Assembly: GCA_017539105.1 (NCBI GenBank)
Contig: JAFYHQ010000029.1
Coordinates: 62,001 to 126,000 of the forward strand
Source: Erysipelotrichaceae bacterium
Lineage (GTDB): Bacteria; Bacillota_I; Bacilli_A; Erysipelotrichales; Erysipelotrichaceae
Direction: 5' to 3'
Length of the DNA: 64,000 bases
The notes below the pieces were generated by a model. The model was not told the DNA's origin, searched no databases, and was given only the letters and a program-made list of their open reading frames with translations. Below, piece by piece: positions 24,883 to 34,004 of this stretch; position 1 is the stretch's first letter; every line of letters starts with the position of its first letter. Position numbers and translations under genes: made by a program.

Positions 24883-25206
24883 TTAGAGTTTACGGAAATC
24901 GTCCACATTCAAGACAAAGATGGTTGCACCGCCTACTTCGACCTCGATCGGATAAGATACCAGATTGGACATATCGGAAGAAATCGTAGAAGGAACCGCC
25001 TCTTTTCTTCTCTGCGATTCATTGCCGATGATTTCGATCGCCTTCTCTACTTCTTTGTCTTCGCAGCCGATGATCAGCGTGGTATTACCTGAAGAAAGGA
25101 AACCACCGGTCGTAGCCAGACGTGTGACATGAAAAGATGCCTTATTCAAAGCAGAGATACATGCTTTCGTGTCATCCGTTGAGATAATCGCCAGTATGAG
25201 TTTCAT
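24883..25206 (-). CDS. darA: cyclic-di-AMP receptor DarA (PII-like)
   Basis: DarA is a trimeric PII-like protein that binds c-di-AMP. The 107-residue protein starts MKLILAIISTDDTKACISALNKASF and contains the conserved VTRLATTGGFLSSGNTTLIIG, where the TGGFL and GNT segments form the ligand pocket. I start it at the ATG at 25206, which has AGGAGGTGG upstream; the longer open frame to 25290 has no ribosome site. In Bacillus darA lies between tmk and holB; here it is 17 kb away. Confidence 0.95.
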   Translation of the reverse strand: MKLILAIISTDDTKACISALNKASFHVTRLATTGGFLSSGNTTLIIGCEDKEVEKAIEIIGNESQRRKEAVPSTISSDMSNLVSYPIEVEVGGATIFVLNVDDFRKL

Positions 25207-25281
25207 ATCCCCACCTCCTAATAAATACATTCTATCATCATATTGTGTGTTTTTGGTGATTATTTTATCAGGTATCTTTAT

Positions 25282-25310
25282 TTGAGTCATGCAGATGATA
25301 ATGTTATAAT
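25282..25310 (+). promoter_or_regulatory. ftsE promoter with near-leaderless start
   Basis: TTGAGT (25282-25287), a 17-base spacer and TGT-TATAAT (-10 at 25305-25310) form an almost perfect extended promoter. The ATG of ftsE at 25320 is nine bases after the -10 box, so the leader would be about three bases. No Shine-Dalgarno is present. Confidence 0.8.
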
Positions 25311-25319
25311 TTGATGAGT

Positions 25320-26561
25320 ATGATAGAACTGATAAATGTCTCTAAGAAATATAAAGACGGCACCCGTGCCTTGCACGATGTGAGTCTTAAGATCAATGAC
25401 GGAGAATTCGTCTATGTCATGGGAAAAACGGGATCAGGGAAGACGACTCTGGTGAAACTACTGGATGGCGAGGAAAAGCCAAGCAGCGGCAAGGTCCTGG
25501 TTTCGGGCGTCAATGTGGGACGCCTGAGGAAATCAAGAGTCTACCTGTATCGCCGGAAGATCGGTGTCGTGTTCCAGGATTACCGTCTCTTGCCGGAGAA
25601 GACGGTTTTTGAGAATGTGGCTTATGCTTTGGAGATCCTGGATACGCCAAGGGATAAATTGCGTAAGCGAGTCAGAGAGGTACTGAAAATGGTCGATCTC
25701 TCGGACAAGTCCAATTCCAAGCCGGATCAGCTTTCAGGCGGTCAGAAGCAGCGTACGGCGATTGCCAGGGCGTTGGCGAAGCGTCCGATGATCATCATCG
25801 CGGATGAGCCGACCGGCAATCTGGATCCGGATATGACCGATGAAATGATTTCCCTGCTGGAAAAAATAAACAACGAAGAGAAGACGACCATTATCGTCGT
25901 CACGCATGAAATATCGACTGTCAGAAAACATCCGAAGCGTACGATACGGATCGAAGAGGGTCATGTAGTGAGCGATTCTTTCTTCATGAAAGAGAATGCG
26001 CTCAGCAAGGATGTGGAAGAAGAGAAAGAAGAAAACAAGGAAGATACAGCCGTTTCGGAAACGATTGCGGAAGAAGAATCCGTGAATGAAGAAATGATTC
26101 CGGTAGAGGAGAACATTACGGAAGAAACAGTAGCTGTTGAGGAAACGGTCAAGGAAGAACCGGCCGAGGAAGAACCGGTCGTCATGGAGTCCGTGAAAGA
26201 AGAGGAAAACGTCGAAGAACCAATGGCTGAAACTGCAGTGGAAGAAACTGCTGTCATTTCGCAGGAAGAAGCGATCGCAGAACCGGAAAATATAGAAATT
26301 CCTGTCAAGGAAGAAACGGTTACGCCGATCGAAGATACGATTTCCGTAGCCTTCAACAAAGAACCGGCTGCAGATGAGACAAAAGAAGACGATTCCTATG
26401 AAGCGATCAAACGAAGGATCGAAACCTCGCTTGCCCAGGCAAGGATCCTGGTCAAAGAAGATGACCTTCTGATCGAAGACTATACGGGAGCTGCCCCTGT
26501 GCTGAATGAAGAAACAGGCGTCACTTTCCCGGTACATAATGATACGGAGGATAAGTCATGA
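25320..26561 (+). CDS. ftsE: cell-division ABC ATPase FtsE with long acidic C-terminal tail
   Basis: FtsE is the ATPase of the FtsEX complex that activates peptidoglycan hydrolases at the division site. Walker A GKTGSGKTT (about 35-43), Q-loop FQDYRLL, signature LSGGQKQR (about 139) and Walker B IIIADEPTGNLD are intact. The ATPase ends near residue 220, as usual. About 190 extra residues follow, extremely rich in Glu and Val with repeats of the type EETV and EEPV, closing with a predicted helix (DSYEAIKRRIETSLAQARIL). Such a tail is not part of the family. I use the ATG at 25320 (MIELINVSKKY); an ATG at 25314 would precede the predicted +1. Confidence 0.93.
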   Translation: MIELINVSKKYKDGTRALHDVSLKINDGEFVYVMGKTGSGKTTLVKLLDGEEKPSSGKVLVSGVNVGRLRKSRVYLYRRKIGVVFQDYRLLPEKTVFENVAYALEILDTPRDKLRKRVREVLKMVDLSDKSNSKPDQLSGGQKQRTAIARALAKRPMIIIADEPTGNLDPDMTDEMISLLEKINNEEKTTIIVVTHEISTVRKHPKRTIRIEEGHVVSDSFFMKENALSKDVEEEKEENKEDTAVSETIAEEESVNEEMIPVEENITEETVAVEETVKEEPAEEEPVVMESVKEEENVEEPMAETAVEETAVISQEEAIAEPENIEIPVKEETVTPIEDTISVAFNKEPAADETKEDDSYEAIKRRIETSLAQARILVKEDDLLIEDYTGAAPVLNEETGVTFPVHNDTEDKS

Positions 26562-27460
26562 AACTCATCCGTCGTTTTTTCCGTCATATCCGGGAAGGTT
26601 TTATCGGAGTAAAGCGTCATTTTGCGATGGCTGTTTCCAGCGCTTCGGCGATTACGATCACATTATTGCTGGTGGGAGCTTTTGCGATTTTTGCGTTGAA
26701 TATGGCATTCCTTACGCAGGAGATCGAACAGTCCATTTCGATGGTTGCTTTGATCGATTATGAAGTTGAAAACAAAACGGATATCATGACGATGCAGACC
26801 AAGATCAAATCCATGGAAGGAGTCGACCGGGTTGAATATCGGACCAAGGATCAGGAGTTCGATTATTATTGCGAAACGTATCCGGAAATGGTGGAATTCT
26901 CGGAATTATATCGGGAGGATAATCCGTTTCATGATGCGTTTATCATTTATCTGAGCGATCCGAGTCAGCTGTCGAAGATCCGTACCGATATCATGGCGAT
27001 CCAGGGGATATCTTCGGTCGAAGACGGAGGTTCCAATACCTATACTTTGATCAGCATCCTGCAGGCAATCAGGAATATCGGAGGGATCGTCATACTGGCT
27101 TTGCTGGCTTTGGCGGTCTATCTCATCTATAATACGATCAAGATCACGATCGCGGCAAGGAAAGACGAGATCTGGATCATGCGCAATGTCGGAGCGAGAA
27201 ACGGCTATATCCGTGCGCCTTTCCTGGTAGAGGGGATCATCATCGGACTCTTCGGTTCGATCATCCCTGTCGCTTTGCTGATTTATGGATACTACCGTCT
27301 GTATGTCTATACCAATGGCGTCGTAGCCGGGGTGATTACTCTGGTTCCGATCATGCCTTTCGTTCTGTATCTGGGCGGAGCTTTGCTGGCGGTCGGCGTG
27401 ATCGTCGGTTTCATCGGTTCCTATATTTCTGTCTGTCGTTTCTTAGGAGCGGTACGCTGA
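26558..27460 (+). CDS. ftsX: cell-division protein FtsX
   Basis: FtsX is the membrane partner of FtsE. The 300-residue protein has a short basic N-terminus, a first membrane helix (about 28-50), an extracellular domain (about 55-165) with the region that contacts hydrolases, and three C-terminal helices (about 170-195, 225-250, 268-295). RKDEIWIMRNVGARNGYIRAPFLVEG is the conserved cytoplasmic loop, cited here as WIMRNVGA and PFLVEG. It overlaps ftsE by four bases and abuts the hydrolase gene, its likely target. Confidence 0.95.
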   Translation: MKLIRRFFRHIREGFIGVKRHFAMAVSSASAITITLLLVGAFAIFALNMAFLTQEIEQSISMVALIDYEVENKTDIMTMQTKIKSMEGVDRVEYRTKDQEFDYYCETYPEMVEFSELYREDNPFHDAFIIYLSDPSQLSKIRTDIMAIQGISSVEDGGSNTYTLISILQAIRNIGGIVILALLALAVYLIYNTIKITIAARKDEIWIMRNVGARNGYIRAPFLVEGIIIGLFGSIIPVALLIYGYYRLYVYTNGVVAGVITLVPIMPFVLYLGGALLAVGVIVGFIGSYISVCRFLGAVR

Positions 27461-28806
27461 TGTATAAGAAGATCTTATGTATCCTGCTGGCTTGTTTCCT
27501 GTGCATGCCGATCTTTGCGGATGCCCGTTTTATTCTGGCTGAAGATGAGGAAGAAGAGGAAAAGTCCGACTATGAGAAGTGTGTCGTAGACAAGGACAGA
27601 GCAGCCTGTTCCGCGATCGCCCAGAATACCCAGAACAATATCAAGGAGATCGAGCAGCAGATCGAGACGGCAAAAGCGGACCGGGAGAAAGCGGTTGCTC
27701 TTGCCCGTGAATATGCCGAGAAAGCCCAGAGCATGCAGTCTCAGATCAACAAGCTTGCGAAAGAGATCGAAGAACTGAAAGAAAAGATCACGGTTCTTGA
27801 GGTACAGATCGAACAGAATGAACAGAAGGTCGATGCCTTGAACAGCAGAGTCCGTTCCAGGATGGTTCAATCCCAGAAGACGATGCATTTCAACGGCTAT
27901 CTGGAATTCATTCTTGGTTCCAAGTCGTTCTCGGATATGCTTTCGAGAGTCTATGGCGTGGAAGCGATCGTCTCCAAGGATCAGAATGACCGGGTGGAAC
28001 TGCTGGATGTGATACAGCAGTTGAGCAGCGATAAGGCGGAACTCGATGAAGCGAAAGTGACGCTGGATGCGAACTATCAGGAAATCGTGGCCCGGCAGGC
28101 GGAACTGCTTGCCATGCAGGAATTCTACGAAGAAGAAGAAGCCAGGATTCAGAATGAACTGGATGAGATGACCGAAGAACGCGACAACATCTATGAGTCG
28201 TTTGAAGATCTGCAGTCCACTTTAAGAGAAGTCGGTGTCACCAGCGCGGGATTTGTGGCAGCGGTGCATAATTCGACCATCGTTGCGACGGTATGGAACT
28301 ATTCTCCTGATTTTCTTGATGGCAGATGGCATCTGGGGGTCGACTATGCGGCAAGCCGCGGTACGGAGATTCATGCGCCTGCCAGCGGTATCGTGATCCG
28401 TGCGGATGATTCATGCGCAGACCCGGGTTATCTTGGCAGCGCCTGCGGTTACTGGATCTCGGGCGGAGGCAATCAGGTCTATATGATGTGCGAAGTCAAT
28501 GGAAAAGTCTATGGCATCATCTTTTTCCATCTGAATCGGGTGGATGTATCTTATGGCGATTATCTCTTGCAGGATGATGTGATCGGTACGGTAGGATCTT
28601 CAGGTTCTTCGACCGGTCCGCACTGCCATATCGAAATGTATTATCTTGGCAGCGGTTATCTTATGGATTATGTGGCGATGGGCTGGAACGCGACGTTCTC
28701 GGTAGGAAGAGGCGCGACGGCTTACAACAACAGGTGTTACTATGACGATGGTTCATTCCGTCAGGGTGCTCCATGTATCCTGAATCCGGAATGGTATTTG
28801 CCTTGA
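27460..28806 (+). CDS. FtsEX-linked M23 peptidoglycan hydrolase with coiled coil
   Basis: The 448-residue exported protein has a signal peptide (about 1-25), a long coiled coil (about 50-250, EIEQQIETAKADREK and similar) and a C-terminal LytM/M23 domain (about 275-448). Zinc and catalytic residues are present: WHLGVDYAA (His and Asp) and GPHCHIE (HxH). This is the EnvC/PcsB-type layout of hydrolases activated by FtsEX. The mature protein holds eight cysteines, several in close pairs (SCADPGYLGSAC; RCYYDDGSFRQGAPC), which is unusual for an exported Bacillota protein. It follows ftsX with a one-base overlap. Confidence 0.92.
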   Translation: MYKKILCILLACFLCMPIFADARFILAEDEEEEEKSDYEKCVVDKDRAACSAIAQNTQNNIKEIEQQIETAKADREKAVALAREYAEKAQSMQSQINKLAKEIEELKEKITVLEVQIEQNEQKVDALNSRVRSRMVQSQKTMHFNGYLEFILGSKSFSDMLSRVYGVEAIVSKDQNDRVELLDVIQQLSSDKAELDEAKVTLDANYQEIVARQAELLAMQEFYEEEEARIQNELDEMTEERDNIYESFEDLQSTLREVGVTSAGFVAAVHNSTIVATVWNYSPDFLDGRWHLGVDYAASRGTEIHAPASGIVIRADDSCADPGYLGSACGYWISGGGNQVYMMCEVNGKVYGIIFFHLNRVDVSYGDYLLQDDVIGTVGSSGSSTGPHCHIEMYYLGSGYLMDYVAMGWNATFSVGRGATAYNNRCYYDDGSFRQGAPCILNPEWYLP

Positions 28807-28815
28807 GGATAAATT

Positions 28816-30297
28816 ATGGAAGAAAACAACGAGTATTATTTTGATTTAAAGAAAGTTCCTTTGAAATCAGAACGGGAAGAAAGAAGAAAGAAACGCTGGA
28901 AGATCCTTTTCACGATCTTTTTGTGTCTGTTCTGTTTTGTGACAGGTATCATAGGAGGTTATTTCATTAGGAAGGTCTCACATCCCGCTTATGAGGCCGA
29001 TAGCAAGGATACGATGGGGGAGATCGAATATCTGATGGATCGTTACTGGCTTTACAGCGGCGATTATGAGGATCTGAACAAGGAACTGGAAGATAAGGCG
29101 CTCTATGGGATGACGTCGTTTGATTATGATCCTTATACGTCCTATATGTCCGCTGCGGAGATGGATAACTTCTCTACCAGCATCAATATGAATTATGTGG
29201 GAATCGGTGTCGAATATTCTTATGTGAATGACATTGCTTTGATCAAGAAGGTGTTCAAAGATTCTCCTGCCGAAGCGGCAGGGATCGAAGCGGGCGACAT
29301 CATCAAAGCGATCGATGGTGAACCGATCGATGACATGACGACCGAGGATATCCGGGAACGGGTCATCGGAGAAGAGGGTACGGAAGTGGTGATCAGCGTC
29401 TTAAGAGGCGGCGAGATCATCGATGTGCCGATCATCCGTGGTCCGGTGGATAGCACCGTTTATGCGTATAAAGAGAACGATTATGTCGTGCTGGAACTGA
29501 ACAGTTTCGGCGCGGATTCCGGAAGCAGATGTATGACGTATCTGGATCAGTGGACGGATGTTGAAAAGATCATCATCGATTTAAGAGACAATACCGGCGG
29601 TTATCAGTCTTCGGTTAAAGAGATCAGCGGTCTGTTTATCGGAGATGAAAAGGTCTATCTCAGGCAGAAGGATTCCAAAGGGCTGGAAACGGTCGATGTG
29701 ACCGACTGTCGCAAGACTTATGACAACTTTAAGCAGATCGTCGTTCTGATTAACGAGAACACGGCATCGGCAGCCGAAGTGCTGGCGATCTGCCTCAAGG
29801 AGCAGCATCCGAATACGACGCTGGTCGGTGTTACCACCTATGGCAAAGGCGTCATTCAGACCAACAGGCTGCTGAATAACGATGGCGTACTGAAGATGAC
29901 GTCCTACTACTGGTATTCCCCGAATGGCGTTTCCATCCATGGAGCAGGTGTCGTTCCGGATGTGGAAGTATGGATGCCGGATATCTATTACGAGTATTAC
30001 TATGCTTTGGAAGAAGATGAGACTTATGAATTCGATGAGGTCGGTTCGACGATCCGGACAGCGGAAATGGCTTTGGATTATCTGGGCTACGATGTGGATC
30101 GTACGGATGGCTACTTCGATCAGAGTTTTGCGGATGCCCTGGTTCGGTTCAAAGCCGATAACAATCTTGAGGCTGTGCCGGTCATTGACGCATTGACGTT
30201 TGAAACGATCATTTCCGAAGTCAATCGCGAGATGGCGAACAATGTCGAAAAGGATACGCAGATGAATGCAGCAAAGGAAGCGTTGCGTGGAAATTAA
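28816..30297 (+). CDS. ctpA: S41-family C-terminal processing protease with PDZ and PG-binding domain
   Basis: The 493-residue protein has a cytoplasmic basic stretch, one membrane anchor (about 30-52), a PDZ domain (about 115-205: VKKVFKDSPAEAAGIEAGDI-type segment), the S41 protease core with catalytic Ser in ENTASAAEV and Lys in TTYGKGVIQT, and a C-terminal peptidoglycan-binding domain (about 400-470: TAEMALDYLGYDVDRTDGYF). Such Ctp proteases process envelope proteins and often accompany ftsEX. GAGG precedes the ATG. It overlaps the next gene by 11 bases. Confidence 0.93.
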   Translation: MEENNEYYFDLKKVPLKSEREERRKKRWKILFTIFLCLFCFVTGIIGGYFIRKVSHPAYEADSKDTMGEIEYLMDRYWLYSGDYEDLNKELEDKALYGMTSFDYDPYTSYMSAAEMDNFSTSINMNYVGIGVEYSYVNDIALIKKVFKDSPAEAAGIEAGDIIKAIDGEPIDDMTTEDIRERVIGEEGTEVVISVLRGGEIIDVPIIRGPVDSTVYAYKENDYVVLELNSFGADSGSRCMTYLDQWTDVEKIIIDLRDNTGGYQSSVKEISGLFIGDEKVYLRQKDSKGLETVDVTDCRKTYDNFKQIVVLINENTASAAEVLAICLKEQHPNTTLVGVTTYGKGVIQTNRLLNNDGVLKMTSYYWYSPNGVSIHGAGVVPDVEVWMPDIYYEYYYALEEDETYEFDEVGSTIRTAEMALDYLGYDVDRTDGYFDQSFADALVRFKADNNLEAVPVIDALTFETIISEVNREMANNVEKDTQMNAAKEALRGN

Positions 30298-30907
30298 AGT
30301 CAACAGTCAGTCCAGCATCAAAGTAATATCGGATAAGATCATTTATTTTGATCCTTATCAGATCAGGGAAGAAATGCATGATGCGGATATCATTTTCATT
30401 ACCCATGATCATCCGGATCATTTTTCCATCGAAGATATCACAAAAGTTGAAAAGGAAGACACCGTTTACGTGATTCCCGACTGCATGTATAACCTTCTGG
30501 GCGGGGAGAACGTGATCACGCTGAATCCTTATGAGAAAACGGAAGTGGAAGGCTATGAAACTGTGACCTTGCCATCGTACAATGTCCGTTCCGGATTCCA
30601 TCCGAAGGAGAAAAACTATCTGGGTTATATCGTGACCGTTGAAGGGAAACGGATCTATGTGGCAGGAGACTGCGACAGGGACGATTACAATGTCAAGGTC
30701 CGCTGCGATATCGCCTGTGTCCCGATCGGCGGGAAATTCACCATGGATATCGAAGATGCCGCAAAGCTGATCAACGAGATTCGTCCGGATACCGTCATTC
30801 CGACGCATTACGGATCCTTTGTCGGAGGAAAAGACGCAGGGAAACGGTTCAAGGAACTTGTCGAGAAAGAAATCGAAGTTAAACTCCTGTTGGATGAAAA
30901 TGGATAA
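30287..30907 (+). CDS. MBL-fold metal-dependent hydrolase (UPF0173 type)
   Basis: This 206-residue metallo-beta-lactamase-fold protein has the metal-binding motif THDHPDHFS, a further YVAGDCDRDD and the closing IPTHYGSFVG. It lacks a signal peptide, so it acts in the cytoplasm; the substrate of the UPF0173 group is unknown. I chose the GTG at 30287 (MEIKVNSQ) because AAAGGAAG lies seven bases upstream. An in-frame ATG at 30266 has no ribosome site. Confidence 0.82.
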   Translation: MEIKVNSQSSIKVISDKIIYFDPYQIREEMHDADIIFITHDHPDHFSIEDITKVEKEDTVYVIPDCMYNLLGGENVITLNPYEKTEVEGYETVTLPSYNVRSGFHPKEKNYLGYIVTVEGKRIYVAGDCDRDDYNVKVRCDIACVPIGGKFTMDIEDAAKLINEIRPDTVIPTHYGSFVGGKDAGKRFKELVEKEIEVKLLLDENG

Positions 30908-30920
30908 ATGATACAGATAT

Positions 30921-30948
30921 TTGCATAATCCTGATAAAATGTTAAGAT
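30921..30948 (+). promoter_or_regulatory. promoter of the leuS T-box leader
   Basis: TTGCAT (30921-30926) and TAAGAT (30943-30948) are 16 bases apart. The start is expected near 30955, at the 5' end of the T-box. Confidence 0.6.
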
Positions 30949-30954
30949 AATAAC

Positions 30955-31136
30955 GTGGTCTTCAAGAGTAGTAGTCTTGGAACTGTTACAGAGAGCCGAT
31001 GGATGGTGGAAATCGGCACAGGGAAAGGATGAACTCGCTTGAATGGATAGGATCAATCGTAGGATCTGCGATAAAGATCAAGAGCGAGAAATAAAGGTGG
31101 TACCGCGCAATAGCGCCCTTGTGATCACCTTTTTAT
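30955..31136 (+). ncRNA. T-box leader of leuS, CTC specifier
   Basis: The leader has the T-box parts in order: stem I with AGAGAG, GGTGGAAATCGG and a specifier loop GAACTCGC (CTC, Leu, at 31034-31036), then the T-box sequence AAAGGTGGTACCGCG (31093-31107) and a terminator in which AAAGGTG pairs with CACCTTT followed by TTTA. Uncharged tRNA-Leu with anticodon GAG would pair with the specifier and with the T-box bulge, preventing termination. A tRNA-Leu(GAG) gene lies at 13357-13441. Confidence 0.93.
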
Positions 31137-31152
31137 TTTAAAGGAGTCTGTT

Positions 31153-33552
31153 ATGAGTGTATTTGATTTTAAGCGTATCGAGAAGAAGTGGCAGAAACAT
31201 TGGGAAGAGAATGAGACCTATAAGACGGATCTCCATGATTTTTCCAAACCGAAATTCTATGCGTTGGATATGTTTCCATATCCTTCCGGCGTCGGTCTGC
31301 ATGCCGGACATCCGGAGGGTTATACCGCAACCGATGTCGTGAGCCGTTACAAGAGGATGAAAGGCTTTAACGTCCTGCATCCGATGGGTTTCGACTCGTT
31401 CGGTCTGCCTGCGGAACAGTATGCGATACAGACGGGAAATCATCCGGCGATCTTTACGGAGAAGAATATCGAACATTTTACGGAACAGCTGAAAACCTTA
31501 GGTTTTTCTTATGACTGGTCCAAGGTCGTGTCTACCAGCGATCCTGCCTACTACAAGTGGACGCAATGGATCTTTAAGCAGCTTTTCCTGGATGGCTATG
31601 CCAAGTGCATCGAGATGCCGGTGAACTGGTGCGAGGAACTGGGATGCGTATTGGCGAATGATGAGGTCATCAATGGCAAGTCCGAGCGTGGAGGCTATCC
31701 GGTGGTCCGTAAGAATATGAAGCAGTGGATCATCGATATTCCTGCGTATGCGGAAAGACTTTTGGAAAATCTGGATACCATCGACTGGCCGGAGTCCACC
31801 AAAGAGATTCAGCGCAACTGGATCGGCAAGTCCATCGGTGCGCAGATCGATTTCAAGGTCGATGGAACGGACGAGACATTCACGGTCTTTACGACACGTT
31901 CCGATACCTTGTTTGGAGCGACTTACTGCGTCCTGTCGCCGGAGCATCCTCTGGTGGATAAGATCACGACAAACGATAAGAAAGACGAAGTGAAAGCCTA
32001 TCAGGAAGCCTGTGCGTCGAAATCTGAGATGGAACGTACCGAACTGAACAAAGACAAGACAGGCGTTTTTACCGGAGCCTATGCGATCAATCCTGCCAAC
32101 GGAAAGAAGATCCCGATCTGGATCTCCGACTATGTACTGATGACTTATGGAACAGGCGCGATCATGGCGGTCCCTGCGCATGATGAAAGGGACTATGACT
32201 TTGCGAAGAAATTCGGTATCGATATCATTCAGGTACTCGAAGGCGGAGATATCTCCAAGGAAGCCTTTACGGGAGATGGAACGCATATCAATTCCGATTT
32301 CCTGAATGGCTTGGATAAACAGGAAGCTTTGGATAAGATGAACGACTGGCTGGTCGAACAGGGGATCGGCGAGAAGAAGGTCAATTATAAATTAAGAGAG
32401 TGGATCTTTGCGCGTCAGAGATACTGGGGCGAACCGATTCCGATCATTCATTATGAAGATGGAACCATTGGTGTCCTTGCGGATGAAGATCTTCCATTGA
32501 TTCTGCCTGAACTGTCCGATTACGGTCCATCCAAGACCGGAGCTCCTTTGGACAAGGCAACGGACTGGGTCAATGTGGAATACGATGGAAAGAAAGGCAA
32601 GAGAGAGACTTCGACCATGCCTGGTTCGGCCGGTTCTTCGTGGTATTTCTTAAGATACATCGATCCGCATAACGACAAAGAATTTGCGGATCAGGAACTT
32701 CTGAAACACTGGATGCCTGTGGATCTCTATGTGGGCGGTCCGGAACATGCCGTTGGGCATCTGCTGTATGCACGTATGTGGAACAATTACCTTTACGACA
32801 AAGGTTTATCTCCTGTTGCTGAACCGTTCCAGAAGCTGGTGCATCAGGGTTACATCTTGGGTTCCAACGGCATCAAGATGGGCAAGCGTTATCCGGAATA
32901 TGTCGTCAATCCAAGCGATATCGTGGAACAGTACGGCGCGGATACGCTGAGGTTATATGAGATGTTTATGGGTCCGCTGGAGGCAGATAAGCCTTGGTCG
33001 ACCCAGGGCATCGAAGGCGCGCATCGCTGGCTGGAGCGGGTCTGGCGTTTTCTGATCGAGCAGAAAGACAAGCTCATGGATGAAAATGACGGGACACTGG
33101 ATTATTCTTACAACTTCTTGGTAAAGAAAGTCTCGGAAGATATCGAGAATCTGCGTCTGAATACCGCGATTTCCCAGATGATGATCTTCATCAACGACTG
33201 CTACAAAGAAGGCAAAGTATATAAAGAATATGCGTTGAATTTCATACAGATGCTGTCGGTCTTCGCTCCGCATGTCTGTGCGGAAATGTATGAGATCCTG
33301 ACGGGCAGAACAGATCTGGAAAGCCGTCCTTGGCCGGAATATGATCCTGCCAAGCTGGAAGTGGCGGAAATGGAAATCGCCGTCCAGGTCAACGGAAAGC
33401 TGCGCGGCAAGTTCATGATCCACAGCGATGCGAACGAAGAAGAGATGTATGAAGCGGCATTGCAGGTAGAAAATGTCCAGAAATACATCGAGGGACATGA
33501 TATAAAGAAACATTTCGTCATCAAAGGAAAGATCGTCAATATCGTGATCTGA
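31153..33552 (+). CDS. leuS: leucyl-tRNA synthetase
   Basis: The 799-residue class I synthetase charges tRNA-Leu. Motifs: HIGH region [16 protein letters not shown] (about 43-58), the CP1 editing domain with [16 protein letters not shown] and the conserved [15 protein letters not shown], the leucyl-specific WYFLRYIDP, and the second signature KMGKR (about 576) in place of KMSKS, followed by [21 protein letters not shown] retains both lysines. The anticodon-binding and C-terminal domains are complete. AAGGAG precedes the ATG; control is by the T-box upstream. Confidence 0.97.
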   Translation: MSVFDFKRIEKKWQKHWEENETYKTDLHDFSKPKFYALDMFPYPSGVGLHAGHPEGYTATDVVSRYKRMKGFNVLHPMGFDSFGLPAEQYAIQTGNHPAIFTEKNIEHFTEQLKTLGFSYDWSKVVSTSDPAYYKWTQWIFKQLFLDGYAKCIEMPVNWCEELGCVLANDEVINGKSERGGYPVVRKNMKQWIIDIPAYAERLLENLDTIDWPESTKEIQRNWIGKSIGAQIDFKVDGTDETFTVFTTRSDTLFGATYCVLSPEHPLVDKITTNDKKDEVKAYQEACASKSEMERTELNKDKTGVFTGAYAINPANGKKIPIWISDYVLMTYGTGAIMAVPAHDERDYDFAKKFGIDIIQVLEGGDISKEAFTGDGTHINSDFLNGLDKQEALDKMNDWLVEQGIGEKKVNYKLREWIFARQRYWGEPIPIIHYEDGTIGVLADEDLPLILPELSDYGPSKTGAPLDKATDWVNVEYDGKKGKRETSTMPGSAGSSWYFLRYIDPHNDKEFADQELLKHWMPVDLYVGGPEHAVGHLLYARMWNNYLYDKGLSPVAEPFQKLVHQGYILGSNGIKMGKRYPEYVVNPSDIVEQYGADTLRLYEMFMGPLEADKPWSTQGIEGAHRWLERVWRFLIEQKDKLMDENDGTLDYSYNFLVKKVSEDIENLRLNTAISQMMIFINDCYKEGKVYKEYALNFIQMLSVFAPHVCAEMYEILTGRTDLESRPWPEYDPAKLEVAEMEIAVQVNGKLRGKFMIHSDANEEEMYEAALQVENVQKYIEGHDIKKHFVIKGKIVNIVI

Positions 33553-33572
33553 TTTATCACAAACCTTTCATA

Positions 33573-33590
33573 TTCATTGTTTACAATGAA
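33573..33590. promoter_or_regulatory. 18-base palindrome over the CBS-gene promoter
   Basis: TTCATTGT, two bases and ACAATGAA form a perfect 8-2-8 inverted repeat. It covers the -10 box (33582-33587) and ends three bases before the ATG. No T-run follows, so it is more like an operator than a terminator. Confidence 0.5.
33582..33587 (+). promoter_or_regulatory. -10 box six bases upstream of the CBS-gene ATG
   Basis: TACAAT, then GAAAGT, then ATG at 33594. No Shine-Dalgarno and no clear -35. Leaderless start predicted. Confidence 0.55.
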
Positions 33591-33593
33591 AGT

Positions 33594-34004
33594 ATGGAAA
33601 AGACAAATGTGCTGCTATTGTTGACGCCAAAAAAAGAAGTTGCATATTTAGATGAAAAAATGAACGCCCGACAGGCCATGGAGAAGATGAGAGCCCATGG
33701 CTATCGGATCATACCCCTGATTTCCAAACATGGCGAATATCTGGGAACCATCTCGGAAGGAGATATCCTGTGGCATATCGTCAATGAGAAAGAATTCTCT
33801 TTGGAGAAACTCGAAGAGATCAAGGTCAGGACGCTGATACGTAACGACTATGTCACTCCGGTCAAAGTGGATGCGCATATCGATGAACTGGTGAATGCGA
33901 TCGTGGATCACAACTTCGTGCCGGTCGTCGATGACCGCGGAGTGTTCATGGGGATCGTCACAAGAAGCAAGGTTCTTCAGGAACTGTTAAAGAGTTTAAG
34001 GTGA
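33594..34004 (+). CDS. two-CBS-domain protein
   Basis: The 136-residue protein is a tandem pair of CBS motifs (a Bateman module), which bind adenosine nucleotides. The first covers about residues 1-65 (NARQAMEKMRAHGYRIIPLI, EYLGTISEGDILWHIV), the second about 75-135 (VDAHIDELVNAIVDHNFVPV, GVFMGIVTRSKVLQELL). Length and organisation recall DarB/CbpB, the c-di-AMP-binding CBS protein of Bacillus, and the window also encodes DarA; this is only a resemblance. It has its own leaderless-type promoter with an overlapping palindrome and its own terminator. Confidence 0.85.
   Translation: MEKTNVLLLLTPKKEVAYLDEKMNARQAMEKMRAHGYRIIPLISKHGEYLGTISEGDILWHIVNEKEFSLEKLEEIKVRTLIRNDYVTPVKVDAHIDELVNAIVDHNFVPVVDDRGVFMGIVTRSKVLQELLKSLR

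Noticed and set aside
32880-32895. Defective leuS because the KMSKS motif reads KMGKR
   Set aside because: Both catalytic lysines are kept and the rest of the enzyme is intact; I believe this variant occurs in other Bacillota leucyl-tRNA synthetases.
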